Shown one piece after another: positions 8,627-16,840 of a stretch of 64,000 nt of DNA. Position numbers and translations under genes: made by a program. A model generated the notes under the pieces. That model was not told the DNA's origin and ran no database searches. It worked only from the letters and a program-made list of their open reading frames with translations. The stretch's first letter is position 1, and each line of letters opens with the position of its first letter. This DNA is from Streptomyces sp. V4I2 (lineage in GTDB: Bacteria > Actinomycetota > Actinomycetes > Streptomycetales > Streptomycetaceae). The stretch lies in NCBI RefSeq assembly GCF_030817655.1, contig NZ_JAUSZM010000003.1:3472001-3536000 (forward strand), given 5' to 3'.

Positions 8627-9018
8627 GCCTCGTCGGCCTCCCGCCCCGTTCGTCCCACGCGTCGCGTGCGTCGGATTGCTTAGCGAACCCTATGAGGCTC
8701 GCATCACCCCCGGAGAGAGACGCGGGCAACCCCTGCTTCACCTGACGTCCGCTCTCCTTTTGTCCGGATGACGATAGTGCGCGGAAGGTTCACTTGCCTC
8801 CGCGGGGCGCGAGAAGGATCACAGCGGGACGTCGGAACATCCGCTGCGAGGCCGGGATGCGGGTTTTCTGCCTGCCCTCCGTCGCCGCAAGCGGCGGCGC
8901 CTGGGCCGATCGGCTGAAACCTCCCCGCGGGAGTCCCTGACAGGGAACCGGCACGCGACTATGTTCGTTAGCACAGCTAGTTAGCTGTTCTAACTAGACA
9001 TACGAAAGGCACAGGTCC
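8627..9018. other. Intergenic region between divergent genes
   Basis: These 392 bp hold the promoters of the GT87-PAP2 gene (leftward) and the O-methyltransferase gene (rightward). Apart from the inverted repeat at 8977-8997 I see no conserved gene or RNA. Confidence 0.5.
8977..8997. promoter_or_regulatory. Perfect inverted repeat before the O-methyltransferase gene
   Basis: Arms CTAGTTAG and CTAACTAG are separated by 5 bp and end 21 bp before the start codon. A further GTTAG lies at 8967. The size and position fit a TetR- or MarR-type operator. No regulator gene is adjacent, so the cognate protein is unknown. Confidence 0.5.
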
Positions 9019-9690
9019 ATGAGCGAGTCGCAGCGCTGGGACGACATCGACGACTACTTCACCACCCACCTCGCGCGGAACGACGAGGCCCTGGCGGCGG
9101 CCCTGCGCGACAGTGAAGCCGCCGAGCTGCCGCCGGTCAGCGTCACGGCACCCCAGGGCAAGCTCCTCCAGCTGCTCGCCCAGATCCAGGGCGCCCGCAC
9201 CATCCTGGAGATCGGCACCCTCGGCGGCTACAGCACCATCTGGCTGGCCCGCGCCCTGCCCGCCGACGGTCGCCTGATCTCCCTGGAGTACAACCCGCGG
9301 CACGCGGAGGTCGCCACCCGCAACATCGCCCGCGCGGGCCTCGACAAGCTCGTCGAGGTGCGGGTGGGCCCGGCCCTGGAGTCGCTGCCCGAACTGGCCG
9401 ACGAGAACCCGGCCCCCTTCGACCTGGTCTTCATCGACGCCGACAAGGACAACAACCCGCACTATGTGGAGTGGGCGCTCAAACTCACCAGCGTCGGCAG
9501 CCTGATCGTCGTCGACAACGTGGTGCGGGGCGGCCGGGTCGCCGACGCGGACAGCGCCGTCCCGGACGTCCAGGGCACCCGGGCCGCCATCGAACTAATC
9601 GGCAGGCACCCCAGGCTGAGCGGTACGGCGATCCAGACGGTGGGCAGCAAGGGCTACGACGGTTTCGCGCTGGCCCGCGTCCTCGCGTGA
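9019..9690 (+). CDS. SAM-dependent O-methyltransferase, family 3 (catechol OMT-like)
   Basis: This 223-aa cytoplasmic enzyme has the SAM-binding loop LEIGTLGGYSTIWLA (about 60-74), the acidic E after beta-2 (SLEYNPRHAE) and the metal-binding segment FDLVFIDADKDNNPHY. Family members methylate catechol-type hydroxyls with a divalent metal. Length and N-terminus match the family. GAAAGG precedes the ATG. It is transcribed alone under a palindromic site and converges with an FHA gene 17 bp downstream. Substrate unknown. Confidence 0.88.
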   Translation: MSESQRWDDIDDYFTTHLARNDEALAAALRDSEAAELPPVSVTAPQGKLLQLLAQIQGARTILEIGTLGGYSTIWLARALPADGRLISLEYNPRHAEVATRNIARAGLDKLVEVRVGPALESLPELADENPAPFDLVFIDADKDNNPHYVEWALKLTSVGSLIVVDNVVRGGRVADADSAVPDVQGTRAAIELIGRHPRLSGTAIQTVGSKGYDGFALARVLA

Positions 9691-9707
9691 CCCCTGCCCC
9701 GGTTCCC

Positions 9708-10100
9708 TCACACCTCGTGATAGAAGCCGACGTTGACGCTGCGCGGGGCGGTGCGGTCCTGGACGATGATCTCGCCGCTGCCGCCCCTGGGCAGCGGCAC
9801 GGTCCCGCCGTAGGACAGCGGCTGCGCGTACTCGCCGACGGTGAGGCGGACCTCGGAGGACGGGTCGGGCTGGGAGCCCTGCAGCCAGGTCAGGTGCCAG
9901 GTGCCGTCCGGGCCACAGAGGAACTCCAGGTGGACGCGGGAGACGAACAGCCAGTCGTCGGGTGTCGCGAGGCGGCACACGGTCTTGTCCCGGCCCACCC
10001 GCAGCACGGCGCCCGGCTCGCTGGGCGAGTCGGCCATGAGCATGCCGGCCGTGGCACCCTCCTCCGTCGCGGAGACGGCGGCCATGGTGAGTTCGAGCAC
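9708..10100 (-). CDS. FHA domain protein
   Basis: This is a 130-aa protein made almost entirely of one forkhead-associated domain: LRVGRDKTVCRLATP, VSRVHLEF (the S-R-x-H phosphopeptide-binding loop) and PLSYGGTVPL near the end. FHA domains bind phosphothreonine. GTG 10100 was chosen because AGGAGGAG lies 5 bp upstream; an in-frame ATG 15 nt further downstream has no such site. No kinase gene is adjacent. Confidence 0.8.
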   Translation of the reverse strand: MLELTMAAVSATEEGATAGMLMADSPSEPGAVLRVGRDKTVCRLATPDDWLFVSRVHLEFLCGPDGTWHLTWLQGSQPDPSSEVRLTVGEYAQPLSYGGTVPLPRGGSGEIIVQDRTAPRSVNVGFYHEV

Positions 10101-10180
10101 GTGCGCTCCTCCTGAAGTGTCCTTACACAGCCGCCGCATGATAAATCGCCCGGCCCCGGCCCGTCCGGCACAATGGACTC

Positions 10181-10591
10181 ATGACCGAGCGAAAACCACC
10201 CGGAGTTCCGTTCGAGTCCTGGGTCGACAAACAGATCCATGATGCCGAGCGCCGCGGCGAGTTCGACCAACTTCCGGGCGCGGGCAAGCCGTTGCCGGAG
10301 ATCACCGACACGTCGTACGACGAACTGTGGTGGATCAAACGGAAGATGGCCCGCGAAGGCCTCGCCGTCCTGCCGCCCACCCTCGCGCTGCGCAAGGAGG
10401 CCGAGGACGCGCTCGCGGCTGCGTACGCGGCGCCCTCGGAGCGGATCGTCCGGAAGATCCTGACGGACGTCAACGTCAGGATCAGCGAGATGATGTTCAA
10501 ACCGCCGCCCGGTCCCCCGCTGGGCATGAAGCCGTACGACGTCGAGGACGTCGTACGGCAGTGGCGGGAGCGCCGGGCGGCGCAGGCCTGA
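10181..10591 (+). CDS. DUF1992 (DnaJC28-type) domain protein
   Basis: This 136-aa protein carries the DUF1992 signature: FESWVDKQIHDAERRGEFDQLPGAGKPL at 11-38 (discussed in parts), LWWIKRKMAREGL, then a helical region ending VVRQWRER. The domain is shared with the C-terminus of eukaryotic DNAJC28; its function is unknown. There is no Shine-Dalgarno sequence; CACAAT ends 6 nt before the ATG, as in leaderless Streptomyces genes. Confidence 0.85.
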   Translation: MTERKPPGVPFESWVDKQIHDAERRGEFDQLPGAGKPLPEITDTSYDELWWIKRKMAREGLAVLPPTLALRKEAEDALAAAYAAPSERIVRKILTDVNVRISEMMFKPPPGPPLGMKPYDVEDVVRQWRERRAAQA

Positions 10592-10603
10592 AGGCCTGAA
10601 TCC

Positions 10604-11275
10604 TCAGATACGTAGCAGTCGCTCCGCCAGTTCGCGGTAGTCCCGCAGGGCCAGCCGGAGTTGTTCGGTGTCGGTGGACGTCGCGGGCCCGCCCTCGGTG
10701 CCGCCGCCGTCCGCGGCCTGCCAGGAGTTGCGGAGGGTACGGCGCCGCTGTGTCACCGCGTCGGTGAAGCGGGCGGCGGCCTCCTCCAGCACGTGGTCGG
10801 CCTCCTCGACGGCCGACTTCGGAGCGTCCACGAACCCGGTGACCGCGTGCTGCAGTCGCGAGGAGAGCTTGTCGCTCTCGTCATGCGGGAGGAGGCGGCC
10901 GCCGTGGCTGCCCTGGCCCTGCTCGGAGCCGTGGCTGCCGTGGCTCTGCTCGGAGCCGGTGACCAGCGGTGCCGAGTCGGAGGATGTACCGGAGGGGCCA
11001 TGGCTGCCCGGCATGCCCGCCGGGGCCGTAGCGCCCGAGGTACCCGCCGGGGCCGGGGCGTCGCGGCCCGTGGCGGTCTCGCCGCCGAACCCGCCGCCCG
11101 ACTCCGTCTCACGGCCTCGCCCGGTCTCCGCGCCGGTCGCCTGCACGGTGCCCGGTACCTTCTCGCCCGTCACCGGGTCGCGGCCCGGAGCCGCAGCCGG
11201 GACCGCGGACCGCCCCCTGGGCTTTCCGTCGCGCGGGGCGCCCTCGGCGCCCGGGCCGCTCGTCGCATCCGTCAT
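10604..11275 (-). CDS. Disordered protein with C-terminal FVDxP/AD helix motif
   Basis: This 223-aa protein starts with about 130 residues of low-complexity Gly/Ser/Pro/His (SEQSHGSHGSEQGQGSHGG) and ends in a helical region with FVDAPKSAVEEADHVLEEAAARF and YRELAERLLRI. The helical motif is shared with the gene just upstream (FVDSPREAVAEADRLLAEL). The start ATG 11275 lies 5 bp after the upstream stop, with GGGGAG inside that gene, so the two are translationally linked. Function unknown. Confidence 0.7.
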   Translation of the reverse strand: MTDATSGPGAEGAPRDGKPRGRSAVPAAAPGRDPVTGEKVPGTVQATGAETGRGRETESGGGFGGETATGRDAPAPAGTSGATAPAGMPGSHGPSGTSSDSAPLVTGSEQSHGSHGSEQGQGSHGGRLLPHDESDKLSSRLQHAVTGFVDAPKSAVEEADHVLEEAAARFTDAVTQRRRTLRNSWQAADGGGTEGGPATSTDTEQLRLALRDYRELAERLLRI

Positions 11276-11280
11276 GTCAT

Positions 11281-11958
11281 TCAACTCCCCTTCGCATGAC
11301 GCCTGGTGAATCCCCACGGCTGGTGGTGGGCGCGACCGTGCGCCGCCCCGCCGTCGGACCTTTCGACGGTCTTCCGGGACTCGTCCCGGTGCCGGGTCGG
11401 GCGCGTCAGGTCCTCGAACAGGGCCCGCGCCTCGACCATGGCCTCGCGCATTTCCTCGGTGCCTGCCCTGCCGTCGCCGTCCTGCGTCCGGGTCCCGCCC
11501 GCGGTGGCGACGCGGTGCACGCGCCGGTAGCCGTGCACGTGGTGAGCGTGGTGCACGGACAGCGCGTCGAGTTGTTCGTCGTACCGCGCGCCGTCCGGGA
11601 AGCCCCGGGCGCCGGCCAGCTCGGCGAGCAGCCGGTCCGCCTCGGCCACGGCCTCCCGCGGCGAGTCGACGAACCGCTCCTGCGCGGCCGTCCAGCGGGC
11701 CTCGTACTGCTCGCGCTGTGCGGGTTCCAGCGGCCGCTCGCGCAGCGATCCGTGCCGCTCCACGCGCTCGGCGAGTTCGTGTTCGGCGGCCGTGGCGTCC
11801 CCGTCGTGCCGGGCCACGGCCCGGTCGTACTCGGGCCCGAAGCGCCGCTTCAGGTTCTGGCCGCCGGGCCCGCGCCGGGCCCGCAGGGTCAGTACCGCCG
11901 CGACGATCACGAGGGCCGCCACGATCACGATCAGAGCGATGATCAAGCCTGTCGACAT
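11281..11958 (-). CDS. Single-pass membrane protein with FVDxP/AD motif and His-rich segment
   Basis: This 225-aa protein has an N-terminal transmembrane helix (5-27, IIALIVIVAALVIVAAVL), a charged helical region with SLRERPLEPAQREQYEARW, the FVDSPREAVAEADRLLAEL motif and a His-rich stretch (SVHHAHHVHGYRRVH). The first gene of a two-gene operon with the preceding entry, which lacks the membrane helix. The frame is open upstream to 12111; ATG 11958 was chosen because it begins directly before the membrane helix. Function unknown. Confidence 0.7.
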   Translation of the reverse strand: MSTGLIIALIVIVAALVIVAAVLTLRARRGPGGQNLKRRFGPEYDRAVARHDGDATAAEHELAERVERHGSLRERPLEPAQREQYEARWTAAQERFVDSPREAVAEADRLLAELAGARGFPDGARYDEQLDALSVHHAHHVHGYRRVHRVATAGGTRTQDGDGRAGTEEMREAMVEARALFEDLTRPTRHRDESRKTVERSDGGAAHGRAHHQPWGFTRRHAKGS

Positions 11959-12140
11959 GAGTGCCTTCCGGGTTCTCGACCCAACCGGCTCTCCGTACGG
12001 GCCGGTTTCAACGACCGGGTAGCCCGGGCGGCCCCGTCCAAACGGTCCGCGCATCCGTGGCAACGGCGTGTCGATCCGGTGTGCGCCCGATCGACGCAAG
12101 GGTGAAGGCACCGGAAGAGTGCTCCGAGGAGGAGGTCGTC

Positions 12141-12787
12141 ATGAGTGACGTCATCGCACAGCTGTCCACGTCGCTGGACGGGTACATCGCCGGTCCGGAA
12201 TCGGGGCGCGAGCACCCCCTGGGCATCGGCGGGGAGCGGCTGCACCAGTGAGTGTTCGGGCTGCGTTCGTGGCGCCGGATGCAGGGGATGAAGGGCGGGA
12301 CGACCGGCCCGGAGGACGAATTGCTCGCCATGGGGGTCCCCCCACGCCGTTCAGGCAGTGGGGGAGGATCGCCCGCCCGGGCGCGGTGGTCATGGGCCAC
12401 CGCATGTACATCACCGGCGAGATCCCGTGGGGCGACGACCCGCCCTTCCACATGCCGGTGTACGTCGTCACCCACCATGAGCGCGAGCCCCTCGTGAAGG
12501 AGGGCGGCACCACCTTCCACTTCGTCACCGAGGGCCCGGAACACGCCCTCGCTCTCGCCCGGAAGGCGGCCGGCGACAAGGACGTCTCCCTGGCCGGCGG
12601 CGCCGACCTCGTGCAGCAGTTCGTCCGGGCCGGATGGCTCGACGAACTGTGGCTGCACGTCGTCCCCGTCCTCGCCTGCGGCGGCCGCCGCCTCTTCGAC
12701 GGCCTCGGCGACCAGCAGCTCGAGTGGCGCAAGACGCAGGTGCTGGACTCGCCGGAGGCCACCCATATCCGGTTGCGGACGGCTTAG
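12141..12787 (+). pseudogene. Broken dihydrofolate reductase/RibD-like reductase gene
   Basis: Reading from ATG 12141 (GGAGG upstream) gives MSDVIAQLSTSLDGYIAGPE and then a TGA at 12249-12251, exactly where relatives have Trp in LHxWVFGL. The same frame resumes with VFGLRSWRRMQG up to EDELLA, then a 41-bp palindromic insertion (12330-12370) shifts the frame; the remainder (ARPGAVVMGHRM, DPPFHMPVYVVTHHEREPLVKEGGTTFHF in parts, DVSLAGGADLVQQ) is intact to 12787. Two independent lesions make a functional product unlikely. Confidence 0.85.
12330..12370 (+). repeat. Small palindromic (MITE-like) insertion in the pseudogene
   Basis: About 41 bp beginning ATGGGGGTCCCCCCACGCC and ending GGCAGTGGGGGAGGATC. 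The two halves pair imperfectly around GTTCA. Similar G5/C5 hairpins are dispersed in Streptomyces intergenic DNA. Here it interrupts a coding region and shifts the frame. Confidence 0.65.
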
Positions 12788-12810
12788 CCGCGCTCCCGAG
12801 AATGGGCGCC

Positions 12811-13305
12811 ATGACGACCTGGACCATCGCCCCTGAACCCTTCGACTCGCCCGTCGCCGCCGCGCTCTGGCGGGCGTACTACACGGAGGTCAGCGACCGC
12901 TGGTACCTGCTGCACGAGGCACGGCGGACCGACCCCGACGAGCTGGAACGGGAGATCGCCGCCCACACCGGGGCCGAACTCGCCCCGCCGAGCGGACAGT
13001 TGCTGGTCGCCCGGTACGGGGGCGAACCGGCCGGGAGCGCGGGCGTACGGCTGCTGGAGGGCGGGAGCGCCGAGCTCACCCGGGTGTTCCTCTACGAGGG
13101 GATGCGCGGCCGGGGCGGCGCCGCGCCCCTGGTCCGGGCCGCCGAGGACGCGGCGCGCGCCCTCGGTGCCGTGTCGATGATCTTGGACACGCGCGGCGAC
13201 CTGGTGGAGGCCCGCGCCCTGTACGCGCGGCTCGGCTACGAGGAGACCGAGCCGCACAACGCCGACACGTACGCCGAGCACTGGTTCCGCAAGCGGCTCA
13301 CGTAG
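12811..13305 (+). CDS. GNAT family N-acetyltransferase
   Basis: This 164-aa protein has the GNAT fold signature: LTRVFLYEGMRGRGGAAPLV (beta-4 and the acetyl-CoA loop RGRGGA), then LDTRGDLVEARALYARLGYEE. GNATs transfer acetyl from acetyl-CoA to amines. ATG 12811 is used; ATG 12802 in frame is equally possible. The 3' end overlaps the convergent MFS gene by 8 bp. Substrate unknown. Confidence 0.82.
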   Translation: MTTWTIAPEPFDSPVAAALWRAYYTEVSDRWYLLHEARRTDPDELEREIAAHTGAELAPPSGQLLVARYGGEPAGSAGVRLLEGGSAELTRVFLYEGMRGRGGAAPLVRAAEDAARALGAVSMILDTRGDLVEARALYARLGYEETEPHNADTYAEHWFRKRLT

Positions 13306-15346
13306 GACGGTTCACCGCCCGCTCGTCGTGCGGCCGTTCCGCCTCCGAGCCGCACAGCTCCCCGTTCAGCTCCTTGACCAGCTGGATCAGGTCGGTGGGC
13401 CGGTCCGGCCCCCACCAGTCGCCCAGCAGCTCGGCCAGCGACTCCTCGCGGGCCTGGGCGAGCCGGTCGGCGACCTCGCGGCCCTCGTCGGTCAGGACGA
13501 GGTCGAGACCCTGGCGGAGGGCGAGGCGGCGCACCTCGACCTGGCGGGCGGCCTCGATGATGACGGTCAGCGGGACGGTGGTGCGCTCGGCGAGCACGCC
13601 CGGCTCGACCATGCCGTACCTCTTGATCCGCAGCAGCAGCCAGCTCGCCGCGGGGAGCAGGTCGTAGCCCGCCCGTGCGGTGATCTTGCGGTAGATCTCG
13701 CGCCGGCCCTCCCGGGTGCCGAGGACGGACAGCGCCCGGCAGACCTCGTCGTACGAGGACCGCTCCACCGGGTTGCTGGCGAGCGTCTCCGTGACGTCCG
13801 GCGCCGTGACCGAGCCGCGCAGCCGGTCCTCCTTCAGGAACCAGGCCAGTACGAAGCCGACGACGGCGACGGGCGCGGCGTACAGGAAGACGTCGGTGAT
13901 GGACGAGGCGTACGCCTGCACGGCCGGGAGTTGCAGCGCGGCCGGCAGTGCCTCGATACCGCGCGGGTCGGCCTCCAGAGAGCCGACCGAGACGCCGGGC
14001 GGGAGCTGGGTGCCGCTGAAGGCGTCGGTGAGCTTGTCGCCGAGGCGGTTGGCGAAGACCGTGCCGAAGATGGCGACGCCGAAGGAGGCTCCGATGGACC
14101 GGAAGAAGGTCGCGCCGGAGGTGGCGACGCCGAGATCCTCGTACGAGACCGCGTTCTGCACGATGAGGACGAGGACCTGCATGACCAGGCCGAGCCCCAG
14201 GCCGAAGACGAAGAAGTAGCCGCTCATCCGGGCCGTGGAGCTGGTCTCGTCCAGCTGGTGGAGCAGGAGCAGGCCGAGGGCGGTGACACCGGTGCCCGCG
14301 ACCGGGAACACCTTCCAGCGACCGGTGCGGCTGACGATCTGCCCGGAGACGGTCGACGACAGCAGCAGGCCGAACACCATCGGCAGCATGTGCACACCGG
14401 ACATGGTCGGGCTGACGCCCTGGACGACCTGGAGGAAGGTCGGCAGATAGGTCATCGCGCCGAACATCGCGAAGCCGACGATGAAGCTGATGACCGCGGA
14501 GAGGGTGAAGGTGCGGATCCGGAAGAGCTTCAGCGGGAGGACGGGTTCGGCCGCCCGCCGCTCGACGGCCACGAACACGAAGGCGAGGACGACGCCGAGC
14601 ACCGCCAGGCCGACGATCTGCGGCGAGCCCCAGCCCCAGGTGGTGCCGCCGAGCGAGGCCACCAGCACCAGGCAGGTGGCGACGGACGCGATGAGGAACG
14701 TACCGAGGTAGTCGATGACGTGCCGCGTGGACTTGACCGGGATGCGCAGCACGGTCGCGATCACCGCGAGGGCGACGACACCGACCGGCAGGTTGATGTA
14801 GAACACCCAGCGCCAGCTCAGGTGCTCGGTGAACAGCCCGCCCAGCAGCGGGCCCAGGACGCTGGTCGCCCCGAAGACCGCGCCGAACAGCCCCTGGTAG
14901 CGGCCGCGTTCGCGCGGTGGGACGAGGTCGCCGACGATCGCCATCGACAGCACCATCAGCCCGCCGCCGCCGAGGCCCTGCAGCGCCCGGAACGCGATCA
15001 GCTGGGCCATGTCCTGTGCCGCGCCGCACAGCGCCGAACCGATCAGAAAAATCACAATGGCGATCTGGAACAGCCTTTTTCGGCCGTATTGATCGCCGAG
15101 CTTGCCCCACAGCGGGGTCGCCGCCGTCGACGCCAGCAGATAGGCGGTGACCACCCACGACAGGTGTTCCAGGCCGCCGAGTTCGCTGACGATCGTGGGC
15201 AGCGCGGTCGACACGATGGTCTGGTCGAGGGCGGCCAGCAGCATCCCGAGGAGCAGGGCACCAATGGAGACGAGAACGTTGCCGGGCACGTGTTCGGCGC
15301 GTGCGTCCGGCACCTGACCCGTCATTGCGTGTGCGTCCCCGGCCAT
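13298..15346 (-). CDS. MFS transporter, DHA2 (14-helix) family, with C-terminal winged-helix domain
   Basis: This 682-aa drug/H+ antiporter shows motif D1 (LLAALDQTIVSTALPTI), motif A (GKLGDQYGRKRL), motif B (FRALQGLGGGG) and motif C (GPLLGGLFTEHLSWRW). After the last helix (about residue 535) there is a 140-aa soluble region with MarR-like winged-helix features (LLLRIKRYGMVEPG, LVLTDEGREVADRL). GGGAGGT precedes ATG 15346. Ordinary DHA2 proteins end near 500-540 residues. Probable role: export of hydrophobic compounds; the fused domain may sense substrate, which is inference. Confidence 0.85.
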   Translation of the reverse strand: MAGDAHAMTGQVPDARAEHVPGNVLVSIGALLLGMLLAALDQTIVSTALPTIVSELGGLEHLSWVVTAYLLASTAATPLWGKLGDQYGRKRLFQIAIVIFLIGSALCGAAQDMAQLIAFRALQGLGGGGLMVLSMAIVGDLVPPRERGRYQGLFGAVFGATSVLGPLLGGLFTEHLSWRWVFYINLPVGVVALAVIATVLRIPVKSTRHVIDYLGTFLIASVATCLVLVASLGGTTWGWGSPQIVGLAVLGVVLAFVFVAVERRAAEPVLPLKLFRIRTFTLSAVISFIVGFAMFGAMTYLPTFLQVVQGVSPTMSGVHMLPMVFGLLLSSTVSGQIVSRTGRWKVFPVAGTGVTALGLLLLHQLDETSSTARMSGYFFVFGLGLGLVMQVLVLIVQNAVSYEDLGVATSGATFFRSIGASFGVAIFGTVFANRLGDKLTDAFSGTQLPPGVSVGSLEADPRGIEALPAALQLPAVQAYASSITDVFLYAAPVAVVGFVLAWFLKEDRLRGSVTAPDVTETLASNPVERSSYDEVCRALSVLGTREGRREIYRKITARAGYDLLPAASWLLLRIKRYGMVEPGVLAERTTVPLTVIIEAARQVEVRRLALRQGLDLVLTDEGREVADRLAQAREESLAELLGDWWGPDRPTDLIQLVKELNGELCGSEAERPHDERAVNRPT

Positions 15347-15520
15347 GAAGACCTCCCGACCGTCTCGTTCCATCTTCCATCGTGGTCGGTGTGACCAGTT
15401 ATGGCCTGTTGAGTCATGCCGGAAGCCATTGTTCCGGGGGCTCGTGAGCGATGGTGTGGAGGAGGTCTGGATAATCTCTGGAGTTCGCGAGGGGAAGACG
15501 GCGAGGGGAGGGGCGAACGC

Positions 15521-16621
15521 GTGACCGAGTCGAAGGGGCACCTGTGCCCGGAGTGCGGTGCCCCCAGAGGCGCCGACAACACCCCGTCCTGCGCCTGCAC
15601 CCAGCGGGCGTCCGACGCCCTGCGCGACGCCCGCACCGCGGAGGCGGCCGCGGCGGAGGACTTCGATCCGCTGCGCATACGGCCGTACGTCGAGCTGGAG
15701 GGGGCGGCGGACGCGTCTGAGGTGTCCGAGACACCCGACGACGCTCGTGAGGTGCGTGCCACGCCCGACATGCCTGGGGTTCCCGGGGTGCCTTCCGTCG
15801 AGGCCACCATGGCGCTGCGTGCGGTGACCCCGGCCGCGACCGCCTCCGGCGCCGAGGACGCCACGGTCACGCTCCCGGCCGTCGACGCGACCTCCGCGCT
15901 CCCGACCCCCCTGGCACCCCCCGCCTCCTACCCCAGCCCGACCGACCTGCACCTGTTCGAGGCGACCGACGGCCCGGGCCCCGTCGAAGCCGACGGTGAC
16001 GGGGAGCCGGGGCGCCGCCGGCCTCGTACCGTCCTGCTCGGCGTCGGCGGAGCCGTCGTGTCGGTGGTGGCGGCGGCCGGGTTCGCGAGCGGGCTGTTCG
16101 CGTACGAGACGCCCTCGCGGGACGGCGCACCACCGCAGGACGTACGGGCGGCCGTGCCGGACTCCTCGCCGAGCGCGGCGTCCGTGTCGCCGTCCATGCG
16201 GACCACGTCCGCGGCGCCGACGTCCGCCTCCCCGTCCGCGTCCGCCAGCCGCAGCCCGTCGCCCACCACCTCGCCGTCGGCATCCGCGTCGAGCGCCTCG
16301 CCGAGCCCGTCCCGGTCGGCCGAGCCGACGCAGTCGGTGACGAGCAGCGCCGCGGGCCCGGGCTCCGGGGACGAGTCCGGGGAGGACCGCAGCGACCCCC
16401 CCGTCCTGCGCCGCGGCGACGAGGGTCCCGAGGTCACCGAGCTCCAGGAGCGCCTGCGCCAGCTGTACCTCTACAACGGCGCGATCGACGGGGACTTCAC
16501 CACCGCGGTCGAGGACGCGCTGCGCAACTACCAGTGGTCCCGGAACGTCGGCACCGACAACCTCGGGGTGTACGAGCACAAGACCCGGGCCAAGCTGGAG
16601 TCGGAGACGACGGAGCCGTGA
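15521..16621 (+). CDS. Membrane-anchored peptidoglycan-binding protein
   Basis: This 366-aa protein has an N-terminal zinc ribbon (CPECGAPRGADNTPSCAC), an acidic Ala/Pro region, one transmembrane helix (about 170-192), a long Ser/Pro/Ala-rich linker and a C-terminal peptidoglycan-binding domain (LRRGDEGPEVTELQERL then YNGAIDGDFTTAVEDAL). The cytoplasmic zinc ribbon and the wall-binding domain therefore lie on opposite sides of the membrane. GTG 15521 follows a GGGGAGGGG site. Known as a Streptomyces family; exact role unknown. Confidence 0.8.
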   Translation: MTESKGHLCPECGAPRGADNTPSCACTQRASDALRDARTAEAAAAEDFDPLRIRPYVELEGAADASEVSETPDDAREVRATPDMPGVPGVPSVEATMALRAVTPAATASGAEDATVTLPAVDATSALPTPLAPPASYPSPTDLHLFEATDGPGPVEADGDGEPGRRRPRTVLLGVGGAVVSVVAAAGFASGLFAYETPSRDGAPPQDVRAAVPDSSPSAASVSPSMRTTSAAPTSASPSASASRSPSPTTSPSASASSASPSPSRSAEPTQSVTSSAAGPGSGDESGEDRSDPPVLRRGDEGPEVTELQERLRQLYLYNGAIDGDFTTAVEDALRNYQWSRNVGTDNLGVYEHKTRAKLESETTEP

Positions 16622-16651
16622 CCGGCCCCAAGACCGACCTCGAAAACGGGC

Positions 16652-16840
16652 CTCGGAAGCCGGCCCTGACGCCTTACCCGACGCACGCGGCTCTCAGCCG
16701 ACATAGACCCTGACCGGGCCGCGCGGCCGCCTCGGAAACCGGCCCCGGACGCCGTGTCCGACATACACGGAAAACCGGGCAGGCAGCACTCAGCCGACGC
16801 ACCCGGGACCCCGCACGCGGCTCTCAGCCGACGCACACCC
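16652..16840. repeat. Degenerate duplicated segments at the 3' end of the HAD gene
   Basis: The 20-mer GCACGCGGCTCTCAGCCGAC occurs at 16683 and 16813, followed in both by nearly identical sequence ending CCCTGACCG. The second copy contains the stop codon and last codons of the HAD gene. CTCGGAA(A/G)CCGGCCC also occurs twice (16652, 16731), and CTCAGCCGACGCA a third time near 16789. This looks like local duplication of a gene's 3' end. Confidence 0.7.

Noticed and set aside
13298..16579. A 1093-aa open frame extending the MFS gene far upstream
   Set aside because: The upstream 410 codons are antisense to the peptidoglycan-binding gene and low complexity; a good ribosome binding site and the normal MFS start lie at 15346.
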